This document shows, piece after piece, positions 39,037 through 51,070 of a stretch of 64,000 nt of DNA. The stretch covers positions 1,302,001 through 1,366,000 of the forward strand of contig NZ_CP012549.1 in assembly GCF_025319965.1 (NCBI RefSeq). The letters run 5' to 3'. The notes beneath the pieces are model-generated. The model searched no databases. It was not told the origin of the DNA and was given only the letters and a program-made list of their open reading frames with translations. Source of the stretch: Campylobacter sp. RM16187. Lineage in GTDB: Bacteria > Campylobacterota > Campylobacteria > Campylobacterales > Campylobacteraceae. Each line of letters begins with the position of its first letter. Positions within the stretch are counted from its first letter, which is position 1. The position numbers and the translations under genes are program-made.

Positions 39037-39816
39037 ATGAAGGTGGATCTGCACAACCACACTCCGCTTTGCAAACACGCAGTAGATGAGCCGCGAGAGT
39101 ACGTTTTCGCGGCGATTGATTCAGGAGCTTCTTATTTTGGATTTTCAGATCATGCTCCGATGAAATTTGACGAAGCTTACAGAATGAGCTTTGATGAGAT
39201 GGAAATTTACGAAAAAGAGGTGCTTGCTCTTAAAGATGAGTTTAAGGATAAGATCGAAATTTTGCTTGGGTATGAGGTTGATTTTTTAGAAGGCTTTATG
39301 GATGAGCGAGTGCTAAATAGAAAGGTTGATTATCTAATCGGCTCGGTGCATTTCATAAACGGCTGGGGCTTTGATAATCCCGAATTCATAGGCGAATACA
39401 AAAACAAAGATATAGATAAAATTTGGGAAGATTATTTTTACTGCATAAGCGCGCTTGCAAGAAGCGGGAAATTTGACATCGTGGGACATCTTGATCTGAT
39501 AAAAGTCTTTAAATTTTTGCCCAAAAAAGATGTAAGAATGATAGCTAAAGACGCGCTAAACGCGATCAAAAAGGCAAATTTGGTAGTTGAAATTAACGCC
39601 GCAGGGTTTATAAAGCCGATATCCGAGCAGTATCCGTCAAATCCACTCCTTGAAGAGCTTGCGAATTTAGATATCGCTATAACTTTTGGCTCTGATGCGC
39701 ACGCAAAAGATCAGGTTGGGCTAAACGGGCAAAAATGCGAAGATATCGCTAGAAAATTTGGCTTTAGCAAATGCGCTTGCTTTAAAAACAGAGATAAATT
39801 TATGGTTGAATTTTAA
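39037..39816 (+). CDS. PHP-domain histidinol-phosphatase family protein
   Basis: 259 residues. The metal motifs of the PHP fold are in order: VDLHNHTPLCKHA, FGFSDHAPM, GYEVDFLEG, IGSVHFING, HLDLIKVF and TFGSDAHA. The closest type is HisK/HisJ histidinol-phosphatase (histidine synthesis); other phosphoesterase roles remain possible as no his genes lie nearby. ATG 39037 has AAAAGGA 6 bases upstream; a TTG one codon earlier is less likely. Confidence 0.88.
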   Translation: MKVDLHNHTPLCKHAVDEPREYVFAAIDSGASYFGFSDHAPMKFDEAYRMSFDEMEIYEKEVLALKDEFKDKIEILLGYEVDFLEGFMDERVLNRKVDYLIGSVHFINGWGFDNPEFIGEYKNKDIDKIWEDYFYCISALARSGKFDIVGHLDLIKVFKFLPKKDVRMIAKDALNAIKKANLVVEINAAGFIKPISEQYPSNPLLEELANLDIAITFGSDAHAKDQVGLNGQKCEDIARKFGFSKCACFKNRDKFMVEF

Positions 39817-39863
39817 AACGGGTGAAATATTAATATAAAAACAAACTTAAACATTAAAAAATG

Positions 39864-39872
39864 TGGTAAAAT
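39864..39872 (+). promoter_or_regulatory. Extended -10 for glnA
   Basis: TGGTAAAAT ends 32 bases before the glnA ATG; AAGGAG at 39889-39894 is the ribosome site. Confidence 0.55.
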
Positions 39873-39904
39873 TACGAGATTTAAATCCAAGGAGATATAA
39901 GATA

Positions 39905-41335
39905 ATGGGAAAATTTGTAAAGAGTGTCGATCATTTTTTTGAATTTTGTAAAGAAAACGAGGTTAAATTTGTAGATTTTAGATATACCGACATGAACGGC
40001 GGATGGCACAGTCTAACTTATAATGTAAAGGCGGTTGAAAAAGATCATTTTATCAACGGAATTCCTTTTGACGCGAGCTCTACAGGTGGCTGGCAACCTA
40101 TCGATAAATCGGATATGATTTTAAAGCCTGAAGCAGAAAGTGCGTTTTTAGATCCATTTACGGCAGATATTACCGCTGTGGTATTTTGTGATGTATTCGA
40201 TATTTACAAAGATCAAATGTATGAAAAATGTCCGCGCTCGATAGCCAAAAAGGCTATGGCTTATGTAAAAGAAAGTGGCATGGGAGATGTGGCGTATTTT
40301 GGTCCAGAGAATGAATTTTTCGTATTTGATAACGTTAAAATAATAGATCAGCCAAACTGCGCGATGTTTGAAGTGGACACTGAAGAAGGAGTCTGGAATG
40401 ATGCAAGAGACTTTAAAGATAGCTACAATACAGGTCATCGTCCTCGCACAAAAGGCGGATATCTAGCCACTCAGCCGACAGATAGCATGGTTGATCTGCG
40501 TGCGGAGATGGTTCAAGTGCTTGAGCAAGTGGGCCTTGAAACCTTTGTCGTGCATCACGAAGTGGCTCAAGGACAAGGCGAGATAGGCGTGAAATTTGGC
40601 ACTTTGGTTGAAGCTGCCGACAACGTGCAAATTTACAAATACGTCGTTAAAATGGTTGCTCACCTAAACGGAAAAACCGCTACATTTATGCCAAAACCTC
40701 TATATGGGGATAACGGAAGCGGCATGCATGTGCATCAATCAGTCTGGAAAGACGGCAAAAATTTATTCTACGGCAAGGGAAATTACGCGAATTTGAGTGA
40801 TTTTGCACGCTGGTATATCGGTGGAATTTTACATCACGCAAGAAGTGTGGCGGCATTTACAAACCCGAGCACAAACAGCTATAAGCGCTTGATTCCTGGA
40901 TTTGAAGCACCTTCGATACTAACCTATTCAAGCCAGAACCGCTCGGCTTCTGTTAGAATTCCTTACGGTTCTGGTGAGAAATCAGTAAGAGCGGAAATTC
41001 GCTTCCCTGATAGCACAGCAAATCCATATCTGGCATTTTCAGCTATGCTTATGGCGGGACTTGACGGCGTTAAAAAGCAGATCGAGCCGGTTGGTCCAAT
41101 GGATGAAAATTTATTTAAACTACATCTTGACGAAATTCGCGAAAGAGGTATAGAACAACTACCTCACACTCTAAGAGGAAGCCTTGAAGCTCTAATTCGC
41201 GATAATGAATATTTAAGCCCTATTATGACAGATATATTTATAGATGCATTTCAGCACTATAAATTTGAGACGCAAGTCTGGCCTTATGAGGCTCGCCCTA
41301 CGGCTTATGAGTTTAAAACTTGCTATTCTTGCTAA
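39905..41335 (+). CDS. glnA: Glutamine synthetase type I
   Basis: Makes glutamine from glutamate, ammonia and ATP. 476 residues. Active-site blocks: [48 protein letters not shown] and [17 protein letters not shown]. At the adenylylation site the usual Asn-Leu-Tyr is Asn-Leu-Phe (Phe404, in PMDENLFKL), so GlnE-type adenylylation should be impossible. ATG 39905 is set by AAGGAG; the frame is open 14 codons further up, across the promoter. A terminator follows at once. Confidence 0.97.
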   Translation: MGKFVKSVDHFFEFCKENEVKFVDFRYTDMNGGWHSLTYNVKAVEKDHFINGIPFDASSTGGWQPIDKSDMILKPEAESAFLDPFTADITAVVFCDVFDIYKDQMYEKCPRSIAKKAMAYVKESGMGDVAYFGPENEFFVFDNVKIIDQPNCAMFEVDTEEGVWNDARDFKDSYNTGHRPRTKGGYLATQPTDSMVDLRAEMVQVLEQVGLETFVVHHEVAQGQGEIGVKFGTLVEAADNVQIYKYVVKMVAHLNGKTATFMPKPLYGDNGSGMHVHQSVWKDGKNLFYGKGNYANLSDFARWYIGGILHHARSVAAFTNPSTNSYKRLIPGFEAPSILTYSSQNRSASVRIPYGSGEKSVRAEIRFPDSTANPYLAFSAMLMAGLDGVKKQIEPVGPMDENLFKLHLDEIRERGIEQLPHTLRGSLEALIRDNEYLSPIMTDIFIDAFQHYKFETQVWPYEARPTAYEFKTCYSC

Positions 41336-41358
41336 AACAAGGGGTGATTCCCTTGTTT
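41335..41358 (+). terminator. Terminator of glnA
   Basis: AAACAAGGG / CCCTTGTTT 9-bp perfect stem with a 6-base loop beginning at the stop codon, followed by an AT-rich tract. Confidence 0.75.
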
Positions 41359-41404
41359 CAATTTATAAATTTTAGTGTGTTTTTCGATATTTCTTCATAT
41401 ATTC

Positions 41405-41433
41405 TTGACAAATAAGTTCTTTTTGCGTATAAT
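41405..41433 (+). promoter_or_regulatory. Consensus sigma-70 promoter of the tRNA cluster
   Basis: TTGACA (41405-41410), 17-base spacer, TATAAT (41428-41433), 22 bases before tRNA-Lys. Both hexamers are perfect, which is unusual in Campylobacter, where -35 boxes are generally weak. Confidence 0.88.
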
Positions 41434-41455
41434 CACACTTCATTTTCAAAAAATT

Positions 41456-41531
41456 GTCTTGTTAGCTCAGCAGGTAGAGCATTTCACTTTTAATGAAGGG
41501 GTCGCTGGTTCGAGTCCAGCACAGGACACCA
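41456..41531 (+). tRNA. tRNA-Lys(UUU), copy 1
   Basis: Full cloverleaf: acceptor GTCTTGT/ACAGGAC, D-arm GCTCAGCAGGTAGAGC, anticodon loop CTTTTAA, T-arm GCTGG-TTCGAGT-CCAGC, encoded CCA. Identical copy at 41720. Confidence 0.97.
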
Positions 41532-41536
41532 TTTTC

Positions 41537-41612
41537 GGTCGCTTAGCTCAGTTGGTAGAGCGCCACCCTTACAAGGTGGATGTCATAAGTTCGAGTCTTA
41601 TAGCGACCACCA
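41537..41612 (+). tRNA. tRNA-Val(UAC), copy 1
   Basis: Acceptor GGTCGCT/AGCGACC, anticodon loop CTTACAA, T-loop TTCGAGT, encoded CCA. Identical copy at 41925. Confidence 0.97.
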
Positions 41613-41624
41613 TTTATCTTGGTT

Positions 41625-41701
41625 GCGGCGGTAGTTCAGTTGGTTAGAATATCGGCCTGTCACGCCGGAGGTCGCGGGTTCGAGCCCCGTCCGCCGCGCC
41701 A
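41625..41701 (+). tRNA. tRNA-Asp(GUC), copy 1
   Basis: Acceptor GCGGCGG/CCGCCGC, anticodon loop CTGTCAC, T-loop TTCGAGC, encoded CCA. Identical copy at 42013. Confidence 0.97.
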
Positions 41702-41719
41702 TTTTAAATTTTATCAAAT

Positions 41720-41795
41720 GTCTTGTTAGCTCAGCAGGTAGAGCATTTCACTTTTAATGAAGGGGTCGCTGGTTCGAGTCCAGCACAGGACACCA
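41720..41795 (+). tRNA. tRNA-Lys(UUU), copy 2
   Basis: Base-for-base copy of the gene at 41456-41531. Confidence 0.97.
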
Positions 41796-41809
41796 TTGTT
41801 TAGGGTTAT

Positions 41810-41885
41810 GACCCTTTCGTCTAGTGGCCCAGGACTCTACTCTCTCAGTGTAGCAACAGAGGTTCGAATCCTCTAAGGGTCGCCA
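41810..41885 (+). tRNA. tRNA-Glu, anticodon read as CUC
   Basis: Acceptor GACCCTT/AAGGGTC, D-arm GTCTAGTGGCCCAGGAC, T-arm AGAGG-TTCGAAT-CCTCT, encoded CCA. The body closely resembles bacterial tRNA-Glu. The anticodon arm reads CTACT-CTCTCAG-TGTAG, placing CTC at positions 34-36 rather than the usual TTC. The stem has a T-T mismatch at 31/39. Confidence 0.88.
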
Positions 41886-41887
41886 CC

Positions 41888-41910
41888 AAAAGCTACATTT
41901 TAGCTTTTTT
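41888..41910 (+). terminator. Hairpin with T-run inside the tRNA cluster
   Basis: AAAAGCTA / TAGCTTTT 8-bp stem, 5-base loop, followed by TT and GTTATTT. It may end the first tRNA transcript or be a processing spacer. Confidence 0.5.
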
Positions 41911-41924
41911 GTTATTTAGTTTTC

Positions 41925-42000
41925 GGTCGCTTAGCTCAGTTGGTAGAGCGCCACCCTTACAAGGTGGATGTCATAAGTTCGAGTCTTATAGCGACCACCA
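41925..42000 (+). tRNA. tRNA-Val(UAC), copy 2
   Basis: Exact copy of 41537-41612, within a 177-base duplicated block. Confidence 0.97.
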
Positions 42001-42012
42001 TTTATCTTGGTT

Positions 42013-42089
42013 GCGGCGGTAGTTCAGTTGGTTAGAATATCGGCCTGTCACGCCGGAGGTCGCGGGTTCGAGCCCCGTCCGCCGCGCCA
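42013..42089 (+). tRNA. tRNA-Asp(GUC), copy 2
   Basis: Exact copy of 41625-41701, including the spacer from the Val gene. Confidence 0.97.
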
Positions 42090-42108
42090 TTTTAAAATCT
42101 TAGTGTGT

Positions 42109-42184
42109 GCCTCGTTAGCTCAGCTGGTAGAGCATATCACTCTTAATGATGGGGTCGTAGGTTCGAACCCTACACGGGGCACCA
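42109..42184 (+). tRNA. tRNA-Lys(CUU)
   Basis: Acceptor GCCTCGT/ACGGGGC, anticodon loop CTCTTAA (CTT), T-arm GTAGG-TTCGAAC-CCTAC, encoded CCA. A second Lys isoacceptor, for AAG. Confidence 0.95.
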
Positions 42185-42200
42185 TTTGATTTTGCTTGAT

Positions 42201-42275
42201 GGCCCATTCGTCTAGCGGTTAGGACACCAGCCTCTCACGTTGGTAACACGAGTTCGAGTCTCGTATGGGTCACCA
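42201..42275 (+). tRNA. Second tRNA-Glu, anticodon also read as CUC
   Basis: Acceptor GGCCCAT/ATGGGTC (one G-T pair), D-arm GTCTAGCGGTTAGGAC, anticodon arm CCAGC-CTCTCAC-GTTGG, T-arm ACGAG-TTCGAGT-CTCGT, encoded CCA. Positions 34-36 are CTC. Its body differs clearly from the first tRNA-Glu. Confidence 0.88.
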
Positions 42276-42608
42276 ATTATTATTCTTAAAACAATATTAT
42301 CATTATTTTTGTATAAAAGTCTAAATTTATTATATTTTTAAAAAATGTACAATAAATTTTAAAAATTTATAACTATTCAAACTATTTTATCCATCAGCAA
42401 ACAAGTCTTTAAATTTATGCGTTTATATATTACTTTTTTGATGGCAATGCATTAAGTATCTGTAGATTATATGTCTATTTTTATAATCTATATACTATTT
42501 AAAATCATAATGCTTATAAAAATATACAAAATTACTTATATTTTTTAATATTTATATAATATCTTTGTACTATAATTTTATTAAAATTCAATTCAAAAGG
42601 AGTCAAAA
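42276..42608. other. AT-rich gap between tRNAs and comEA-like gene
   Basis: No gene seen. A TATAAT at 42571-42576 and AAGGAG at 42597-42602 serve the comEA-like gene. Confidence 0.5.
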
Positions 42609-43092
42609 ATGAAAAATATATTAGGTAAGATATTTTTATCTTTAATTTTTTTATCCTCATATGCATTAGCTATAATAAATATTAATACGGCTACAAAAGA
42701 AGAGTTAATGAGCTTAAACGGCATAGGAGAGGCAAAAAGCTGATGCTATTATAGAATATAGAAAAACAAATACTTTCAAAAGCGTAGAAGATCTAAAAAA
42801 TGTAAGCGGAATAGGAGATAAAATATTTGAAAATTTAAAAAGAGATATTTCTATATCAGGAAAAACCAAAATACCTGAAACCAAATCAAAAGACAAGACT
42901 AAAGAAGCAAAAGATAAAATAAATAAAAAAGTGGACAATGTAAAAGAAAAGACTAAAAACAAAGAACAGAATATAAAAGAAAAAGTAAAAGAATCAAAAG
43001 ATATTACAAAAGAAAAATCCAAACAAAAAACAGAAGCAAAAAATAAGATGAAAGACAAAAAAGAAATTATCAAAGACATCAAAAATCAGTAA
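42609..43092 (+). pseudogene. ComEA-like helix-hairpin-helix DNA-binding protein, frameshifted
   Basis: A signal peptide (MKNILGKIFLSLIFLSSYALA) leads into ININTATKEELMSLNGIGEAK, a ComEA-type helix-hairpin-helix. A stop (42741-42743) follows at once. Removing one A from the A5 run at 42734-42738 restores GEAKADAIIEYRK, a second hairpin (LKNVSGIGDKIFENL) and a long Lys/Glu-rich tail to the TAA at 43090, about 160 residues in all. ComEA proteins bind incoming DNA in the periplasm during natural transformation. A sound promoter and ribosome site remain, so this is a recent mutation, a slippage switch, or a sequencing error. Confidence 0.82.
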
Positions 43093-43179
43093 AATAATCA
43101 ATCGTCTCTGAGTAATAAACTTACTCAGATACTTTTATATACTCATTCTAACAAGCAATCTCTCTAGTAAAAAATTTAA

Positions 43180-44520
43180 GACCCTATAAAATAAATTGTG
43201 TAAATGGCTGAAAAATGATATACTAGGAGAAATATTATGACAGCCAAAAGAAAGAAAAAAGAAAAAGATGTAATCGATTTGATGCTTGACAAGCTAGATT
43301 TTCATGGGATGACAAAAGACGAACTTACCGGTAGTGATGGGCTTTTGAGACAGCTTACGAGTAGGTTCTATGAGCGGGTGTTGGAAGCCGAAATGGATGA
43401 GCATCTTGGTTACAGAAAGCACGACAATGCAGGGGACAACACCGGTAACAGCCGTAACGGTTATACTGAGAAGAGTGTAATTTTGGATGATAACAGTACT
43501 ACTGATATACATGTACCGCGAGACAGAAACAGTACATTCGAGCCTGTTATTATTCCTAAGCATGAGAAACGAAGTCCATTGTTCAACGATCAGATTATTT
43601 CGATGTATTCATACGGTATGAGTTGCCGTGACATTCAGCGACACTTACAGGAAGTGTATGGTGTAAATGTTTCAGCGGAACTTATTTCGAATGTAACGGA
43701 ATCAGTAATGATGGATGTCAGAGAATGGCAAAACCGTCCGCTAGATAAATCATACCCTATTTTATTTCTAGATGCTTTACGTGTTAATTGCCGTCAAGAC
43801 GGAAAAAACGTCAATAAAGCCTTATATGTAGCTTTGGCAATCAATTGGGAAGGCAAAAAAGAGGTATTAGGGCTTTGGCTATCTAATACAGAAGGAGCAA
43901 AATTTTGGATGGGAGTTCTTAGTGAGATAAAGAACCGAGGGACTGAAGATATTCTTATAGCCTGCATGGATGGGCTTACCGGATTTCCTGAAGCGGTAAA
44001 AGCAGTATTTCCGGATACTCATATACAGCATTGCATAGTTCATATGGTTAGAAGCTCTACCAAATTTGTTTCTTACAAAGACCTTAAAGCTGTATGCAAA
44101 GACTTGAAAGAAGTATATTCAGCTATAAATGAAAAGGCCGGAGCCGAAGCTCTTGAAGATTTTGGAAAGAAATGGGATGAGAAGTATCCGATGATTAAAG
44201 CTGCTTGGCAGAGGAATTGGAATGAGCTTGTTGAATTTTTTAATTATCCTGAAGAAATCCGAAAAGCTATTTATACTACGAATGCGATTGAATCGTTAAA
44301 CTTCAGCTTAAGAAAAATCACTCGCAATAAATCAAGCTTTCCGGATGATGATTCGATATATAAAGTGATGTATCTTACGATACGCAATGCGAGTAAAAGG
44401 TGGACTATGCCTATAAGGAATTGGCCTCTTGCCGTTAATCAATTTGCTATACTATTTGACAAAAGGGTTTCTTTTTGATAAATTAAAAGAAAGCATTTAC
44501 ACAGTTTTTTGGACAAGGTC
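43180..44520 (+). mobile_element. IS256-family insertion sequence, 1341 bp
   Basis: Imperfect 28-bp terminal inverted repeats at 43180-43207 and 44493-44520, about 20 of 28 matching: both ends begin GACC and share TGTGTAAATG at the inner side. They enclose one transposase gene. I see no 8-bp target duplication (flanks AAATTTAA and GTAGTTTG). The element lies between the broken comEA-like gene and the rRNA operon. Its base composition is visibly less AT-rich than the neighbourhood. Confidence 0.88.
43237..44478 (+). CDS. IS256-family (Mutator-type) transposase
   Basis: 413 residues, full length for the family. DDE residues are visible: Asp in LFLDALRVNCRQDGK, Asp in CMDGLTGFPEAVKAVFP (followed by HIQHCIVHMVR), and Glu in YTTNAIESLNFSLRKITR. 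The N-terminal part (LTSRFYERVLEAEMDEHLGY, SRNGY) is typical. AGGAGA precedes the ATG and a TATACT lies just upstream. It appears intact and could be active, although the inverted repeats are imperfect. Confidence 0.95.
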   Translation: MTAKRKKKEKDVIDLMLDKLDFHGMTKDELTGSDGLLRQLTSRFYERVLEAEMDEHLGYRKHDNAGDNTGNSRNGYTEKSVILDDNSTTDIHVPRDRNSTFEPVIIPKHEKRSPLFNDQIISMYSYGMSCRDIQRHLQEVYGVNVSAELISNVTESVMMDVREWQNRPLDKSYPILFLDALRVNCRQDGKNVNKALYVALAINWEGKKEVLGLWLSNTEGAKFWMGVLSEIKNRGTEDILIACMDGLTGFPEAVKAVFPDTHIQHCIVHMVRSSTKFVSYKDLKAVCKDLKEVYSAINEKAGAEALEDFGKKWDEKYPMIKAAWQRNWNELVEFFNYPEEIRKAIYTTNAIESLNFSLRKITRNKSSFPDDDSIYKVMYLTIRNASKRWTMPIRNWPLAVNQFAILFDKRVSF

Positions 44521-44802
44521 GTAGTTTGCTAAAATCAATCGGTTATCTATTTAACACAGCCAGATCTTTCTTTTTAAAACATCCATCCTACAATCAGAAT
44601 ACTTCTTAAATTCAGCCTGCTATGTATAAGGAGAATAAGACATTAGGTAAAGATTTTAAATATAAGTGTTTATAAAGCTTATCTTGTATAAATATATAAA
44701 TGTCTTGATGTTGATATTATCGATATAAATATTTTAATAGCCGTTTAGATTAGATGTTTATGATAATGTTTTAATGAATTTTAGTGATTTAAATAAGTAG
44801 TA
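44521..44802. other. Gap between the IS element and 5S rRNA
   Basis: No supported gene. On the minus strand 44554-44615 reads as a short fragment ending LKRKIWLC and a stop, possibly a gene remnant, but I do not recognise it. Confidence 0.4.
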
Positions 44803-44823
44803 GCTTTGTATAAATAACAAAGC
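44803..44823 (-). terminator. Hairpin at the end of the rRNA operon
   Basis: GCTTTGT (44803-44809) pairs with ACAAAGC (44817-44823), overlapping the last bases of 5S. T-rich sequence follows on the minus strand. Confidence 0.45.
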
Positions 44824-44940
44824 CCGCAACGACCTACTTTTCCAGCATCCCAGTAAGGGAGAGTATCATCAGCCAGGACGAGCTTAGCTTCTTGGTTCGA
44901 GATGGAGCAAGGCGTTTCCTCGTCTGTATAGTCACGGGCA
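44821..44940 (-). rRNA. rrf: 5S rRNA
   Basis: The minus strand begins TGCCCGTGAC, contains CCATCTCGAACC and CTGGGATGCTGG-like blocks, and ends GTTGCGGGCT, which pairs with the start. About 120 bases. Confidence 0.93.
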
Positions 44941-45116
44941 GTGTTAGTTAAGTAAATTATCGGTTCGTCTTTTTAGTATCTTTGAATGAGTTTGCTATTT
45001 TTAATACTCACGGACAACACGTCCGCTCCGTTTAAAAACAGCCTCACAACATTCAAATCTATCTAAAAATACTTCACCTTGCCTATAATCTATAGATAAA
45101 TTTGCTTAACTAACAC
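44941..45116. repeat. Spacer element E: 176-base nested hairpin, homologous to the 23S intervening sequence
   Basis: The outer 12-bp perfect stem GTGTTAGTTAAG (44941-44952) / 45105-45116 abuts 5S. Inside, TTGAATG and CATTCAA, then TTTTTAA and TTTAAAAA, continue the stem. At the tip is CGGAC-AACAC-GTCCG (45011-45025). Both flanks of the tip match the 23S intervening sequence on the other strand (for example AAAATACTTC, CTCACAACATT, AATGAGTTTG, TCGTCTTTT). Confidence 0.75.
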
Positions 45117-45187
45117 TGTCTTTTAATTGCTAAGAGTTAAAGCGTTTTAAATAACAATCTTTTCTTGTAAGGTTTTTGAATTGAGAA

Positions 45188-45293
45188 CTAGTTTTTCGCT
45201 AGGCAAGGCAGACGAGTAAAGACGAGGGAGCATACATATAGTATGTGACCGAAGTCTGAAACGAAGTCTAACGAAGCATAGTAGAAAAATTAG
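45188..45293 (+). repeat. Spacer element A, 106 bases, with inverted ends and a core hairpin
   Basis: Ends CTAGTTTTTCGCTA and TAGTAGAAAAATTAG are near-complementary. The core is GGAG-CATAC-ATATA-GTATG-TGAC (45227-45249). It is related to element B on the opposite strand at 49105-49202. Confidence 0.7.
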
Positions 45294-45302
45294 GAATCAA
45301 TT

Positions 45303-45326
45303 TTACCCTTAACAAGGAAGTGATGC
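45303..45326. repeat. 23S processing stem, 3' arm
   Basis: Pairs with 48472-48495 at 23 of 24 positions (core AACAAGGAAGTGATGC). This brings the two ends of pre-23S RNA together as an RNase III-type substrate. Confidence 0.85.
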
Positions 45327-45331
45327 TTATT

Positions 45332-48442
<3,111 letters not shown>

Positions 48443-48471
48443 TATTATATTAGATTAATATATTCTAATTC

Positions 48472-48495
48472 GCATCACTTCCTTGTTAAAGGTAA
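48472..48495. repeat. 23S processing stem, 5' arm
   Basis: GCATCACTTCCTTGTTAAAG onward, complementary to 45303-45326 with one mismatch. Confidence 0.85.
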
Positions 48496-48794
48496 TTTAT
48501 AAATTTAAAGCTTTATCTATTTATATTTATATTTATTTTAAGATAAATAATAAAAATAGAAAAGTTAGTCAAATTTACTTTGCAATTACTAAATTTAAAC
48601 TCTCATCCCCAAGACGGAAAGCATTAACTGATATATAGATAAGTTTTAAACTCCATATATCTTGTGACGTTAAACTTCTGAATACTGATTATATTCAAGA
48701 GATAAGATATTTAAATCTTTAACAAGTCCTGTAAAATTGTTTTATTTAAAAACTTGCTTGTGACTCTTAACAATGATAATTAAAAGAACTTTTA

Positions 48795-48860
48795 GACTTC
48801 GCATGCTAGCAAAGCTAGTATTTGCGACCAAAGAGCAAAGCCCTTTGGAAACCCCTAAAG
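48795..48860. repeat. Spacer element C: two-hairpin repeat
   Basis: Hairpin 1: CGCA / TGCG around GCTAGC-AAA-GCTAGT (48800-48826). Hairpin 2: CCAAAG / CTTTGG (48828-48833, 48843-48848). It ends CCCCTAAAG. Related to element D with compensating base changes. Confidence 0.7.
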
Positions 48861-49009
48861 CACACTGCCTCTTTCAGAGGCACCGTAAAAAATAAGGATA
48901 TTAATCAACTCAAAGTCTAAAGCAAATATTCTTTCATTCTTTTTAGAACACTTGATTTAAACCTTGATGTATATTTAGTTAAACTAATTTTTATCTATTT
49001 ACTAATTAA

Positions 49010-49086
49010 TGGTGGGCCTAACAAGACTTGAACTTGTGACCTCACCCTTATCAGGGGTGCACTCTAACCAGCTGAGCTATAGGCCC
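49010..49086 (-). tRNA. tRNA-Ile(GAU) in the rRNA spacer
   Basis: Minus strand: acceptor GGGCCTA/TAGGCCC, anticodon loop CTGATAA, T-loop TTCAAGT, encoded CCA. Confidence 0.97.
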
Positions 49087-49104
49087 TCTTGCTTGCTCTT
49101 TTGC

Positions 49105-49202
49105 ATTCTATACTGCGTCAAAGCTTGGTCATAACTTCGTCACGTAGTGTATCTACGCTCCTTGTTACTCGGTCACTTTTCCTTGTCTAGAAGAAAAATA
49201 GC
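49105..49202 (-). repeat. Spacer element B, between tRNA-Ala and tRNA-Ile
   Basis: On the minus strand: CTATTTTTC, CTAGACAAGG, CGAGTAA, then GGAG-CGTAG-ATACA-CTACG-TGAC and GAAGT. The order matches element A with a different but paired core stem (plus 49143-49157). Confidence 0.7.
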
Positions 49203-49216
49203 TTCGCACTTAAATT

Positions 49217-49292
49217 TGGTGGAGAATAGCGGGATCGAACCGCTGACCTCCTGCGTGCAAAGCAGGCGCTCTCCCAGCTGAGCTAATTCCCC
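49217..49292 (-). tRNA. tRNA-Ala(UGC) in the rRNA spacer
   Basis: Minus strand: acceptor GGGGAAT with matching 3' side, anticodon loop TTTGCAC, T-arm CGGTTCGATCCCG, encoded CCA. Confidence 0.97.
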
Positions 49293-49303
49293 TTAACATC
49301 CTT

Positions 49304-49366
49304 ACTTCGTATACTAGCAAGCTAGTATTTACGAGCAGGAGTTTTGTTCCCTGCACCCACCTAAAG
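49304..49366. repeat. Spacer element D: two-hairpin repeat
   Basis: Hairpin 1: CGTA / TACG around ACTAGC-AA-GCTAGT (49308-49333). Hairpin 2: GCAGG / CCTGC (49335-49339, 49350-49354). It ends CACCTAAAG. Same layout and orientation as element C. Confidence 0.7.
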
Positions 49367-49368
49367 TT

Positions 49369-49415
49369 ATAAAGTTTTATTCTAAACTTCGTTTATCACA
49401 AATTTAGGTTTTTGT
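49369..49415 (-). repeat. Direct repeat copy 2 (16S-23S spacer)
   Basis: Matches 51122-51176 in the 16S leader: shared TTTATTC, AAACT, CGTTT, TCA and AAATTTA with few differences and one 9-base gap. The position before tRNA-Ala/23S suggests an antitermination or processing site. The nearby palindrome TATAGATAT / ATATCTATA (49522-49550) precedes the 16S 3' end. Confidence 0.6.
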
Positions 49416-49560
49416 CTAGGCAATTAAGGAATTAGACAAATTTATTAGCTGTCAATCTTTCAAAACTAAACAAGGATGATTGAGTTAAATTTCAATCTTG
49501 CAGATTGAAACATATCTTTCTTATAGATATCTTGTGAGAGAATATCTATATGTACTCTAG

Positions 49561-51070
<1,510 letters not shown>

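Larger units (their letters stand above)
41532..42096 (+). repeat. 177-bp direct duplication carrying tRNA-Val and tRNA-Asp
   Basis: 41532-41708 and 41920-42096 are identical as read, covering tRNA-Val, spacer, tRNA-Asp and a few bases on each side. tRNA-Lys(UUU) is duplicated separately (41456-41533 and 41720-41797). Confidence 0.92.
48443..49009. other. 16S-23S spacer, 23S-proximal part
   Basis: Holds the 23S processing arm, an AT-rich stretch without genes, element C (48795-48860) and a GC-rich hairpin GCCTCT-TTC-AGAGGC (48867-48881). tRNA-Ile follows at 49010. Confidence 0.7.

Noticed and set aside
41375-42189. Open frames running across the tRNA genes (41375-41647, 42007-42189)
   Set aside because: They are translations of tRNA sequence; the cloverleaves explain the DNA fully.
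42714-43082. A 122-residue hydrophobic frame on the minus strand opposite the comEA-like gene
   Set aside because: It is the antisense of the Lys/Glu-rich tail (Phe/Leu/Ser-rich by codon complement). The plus-strand promoter, signal peptide and hairpin motifs favour the plus gene.
43172-44528. Target-site duplication for the IS element
   Set aside because: The 8 bases on each side (AAATTTAA, GTAGTTTG) do not match.
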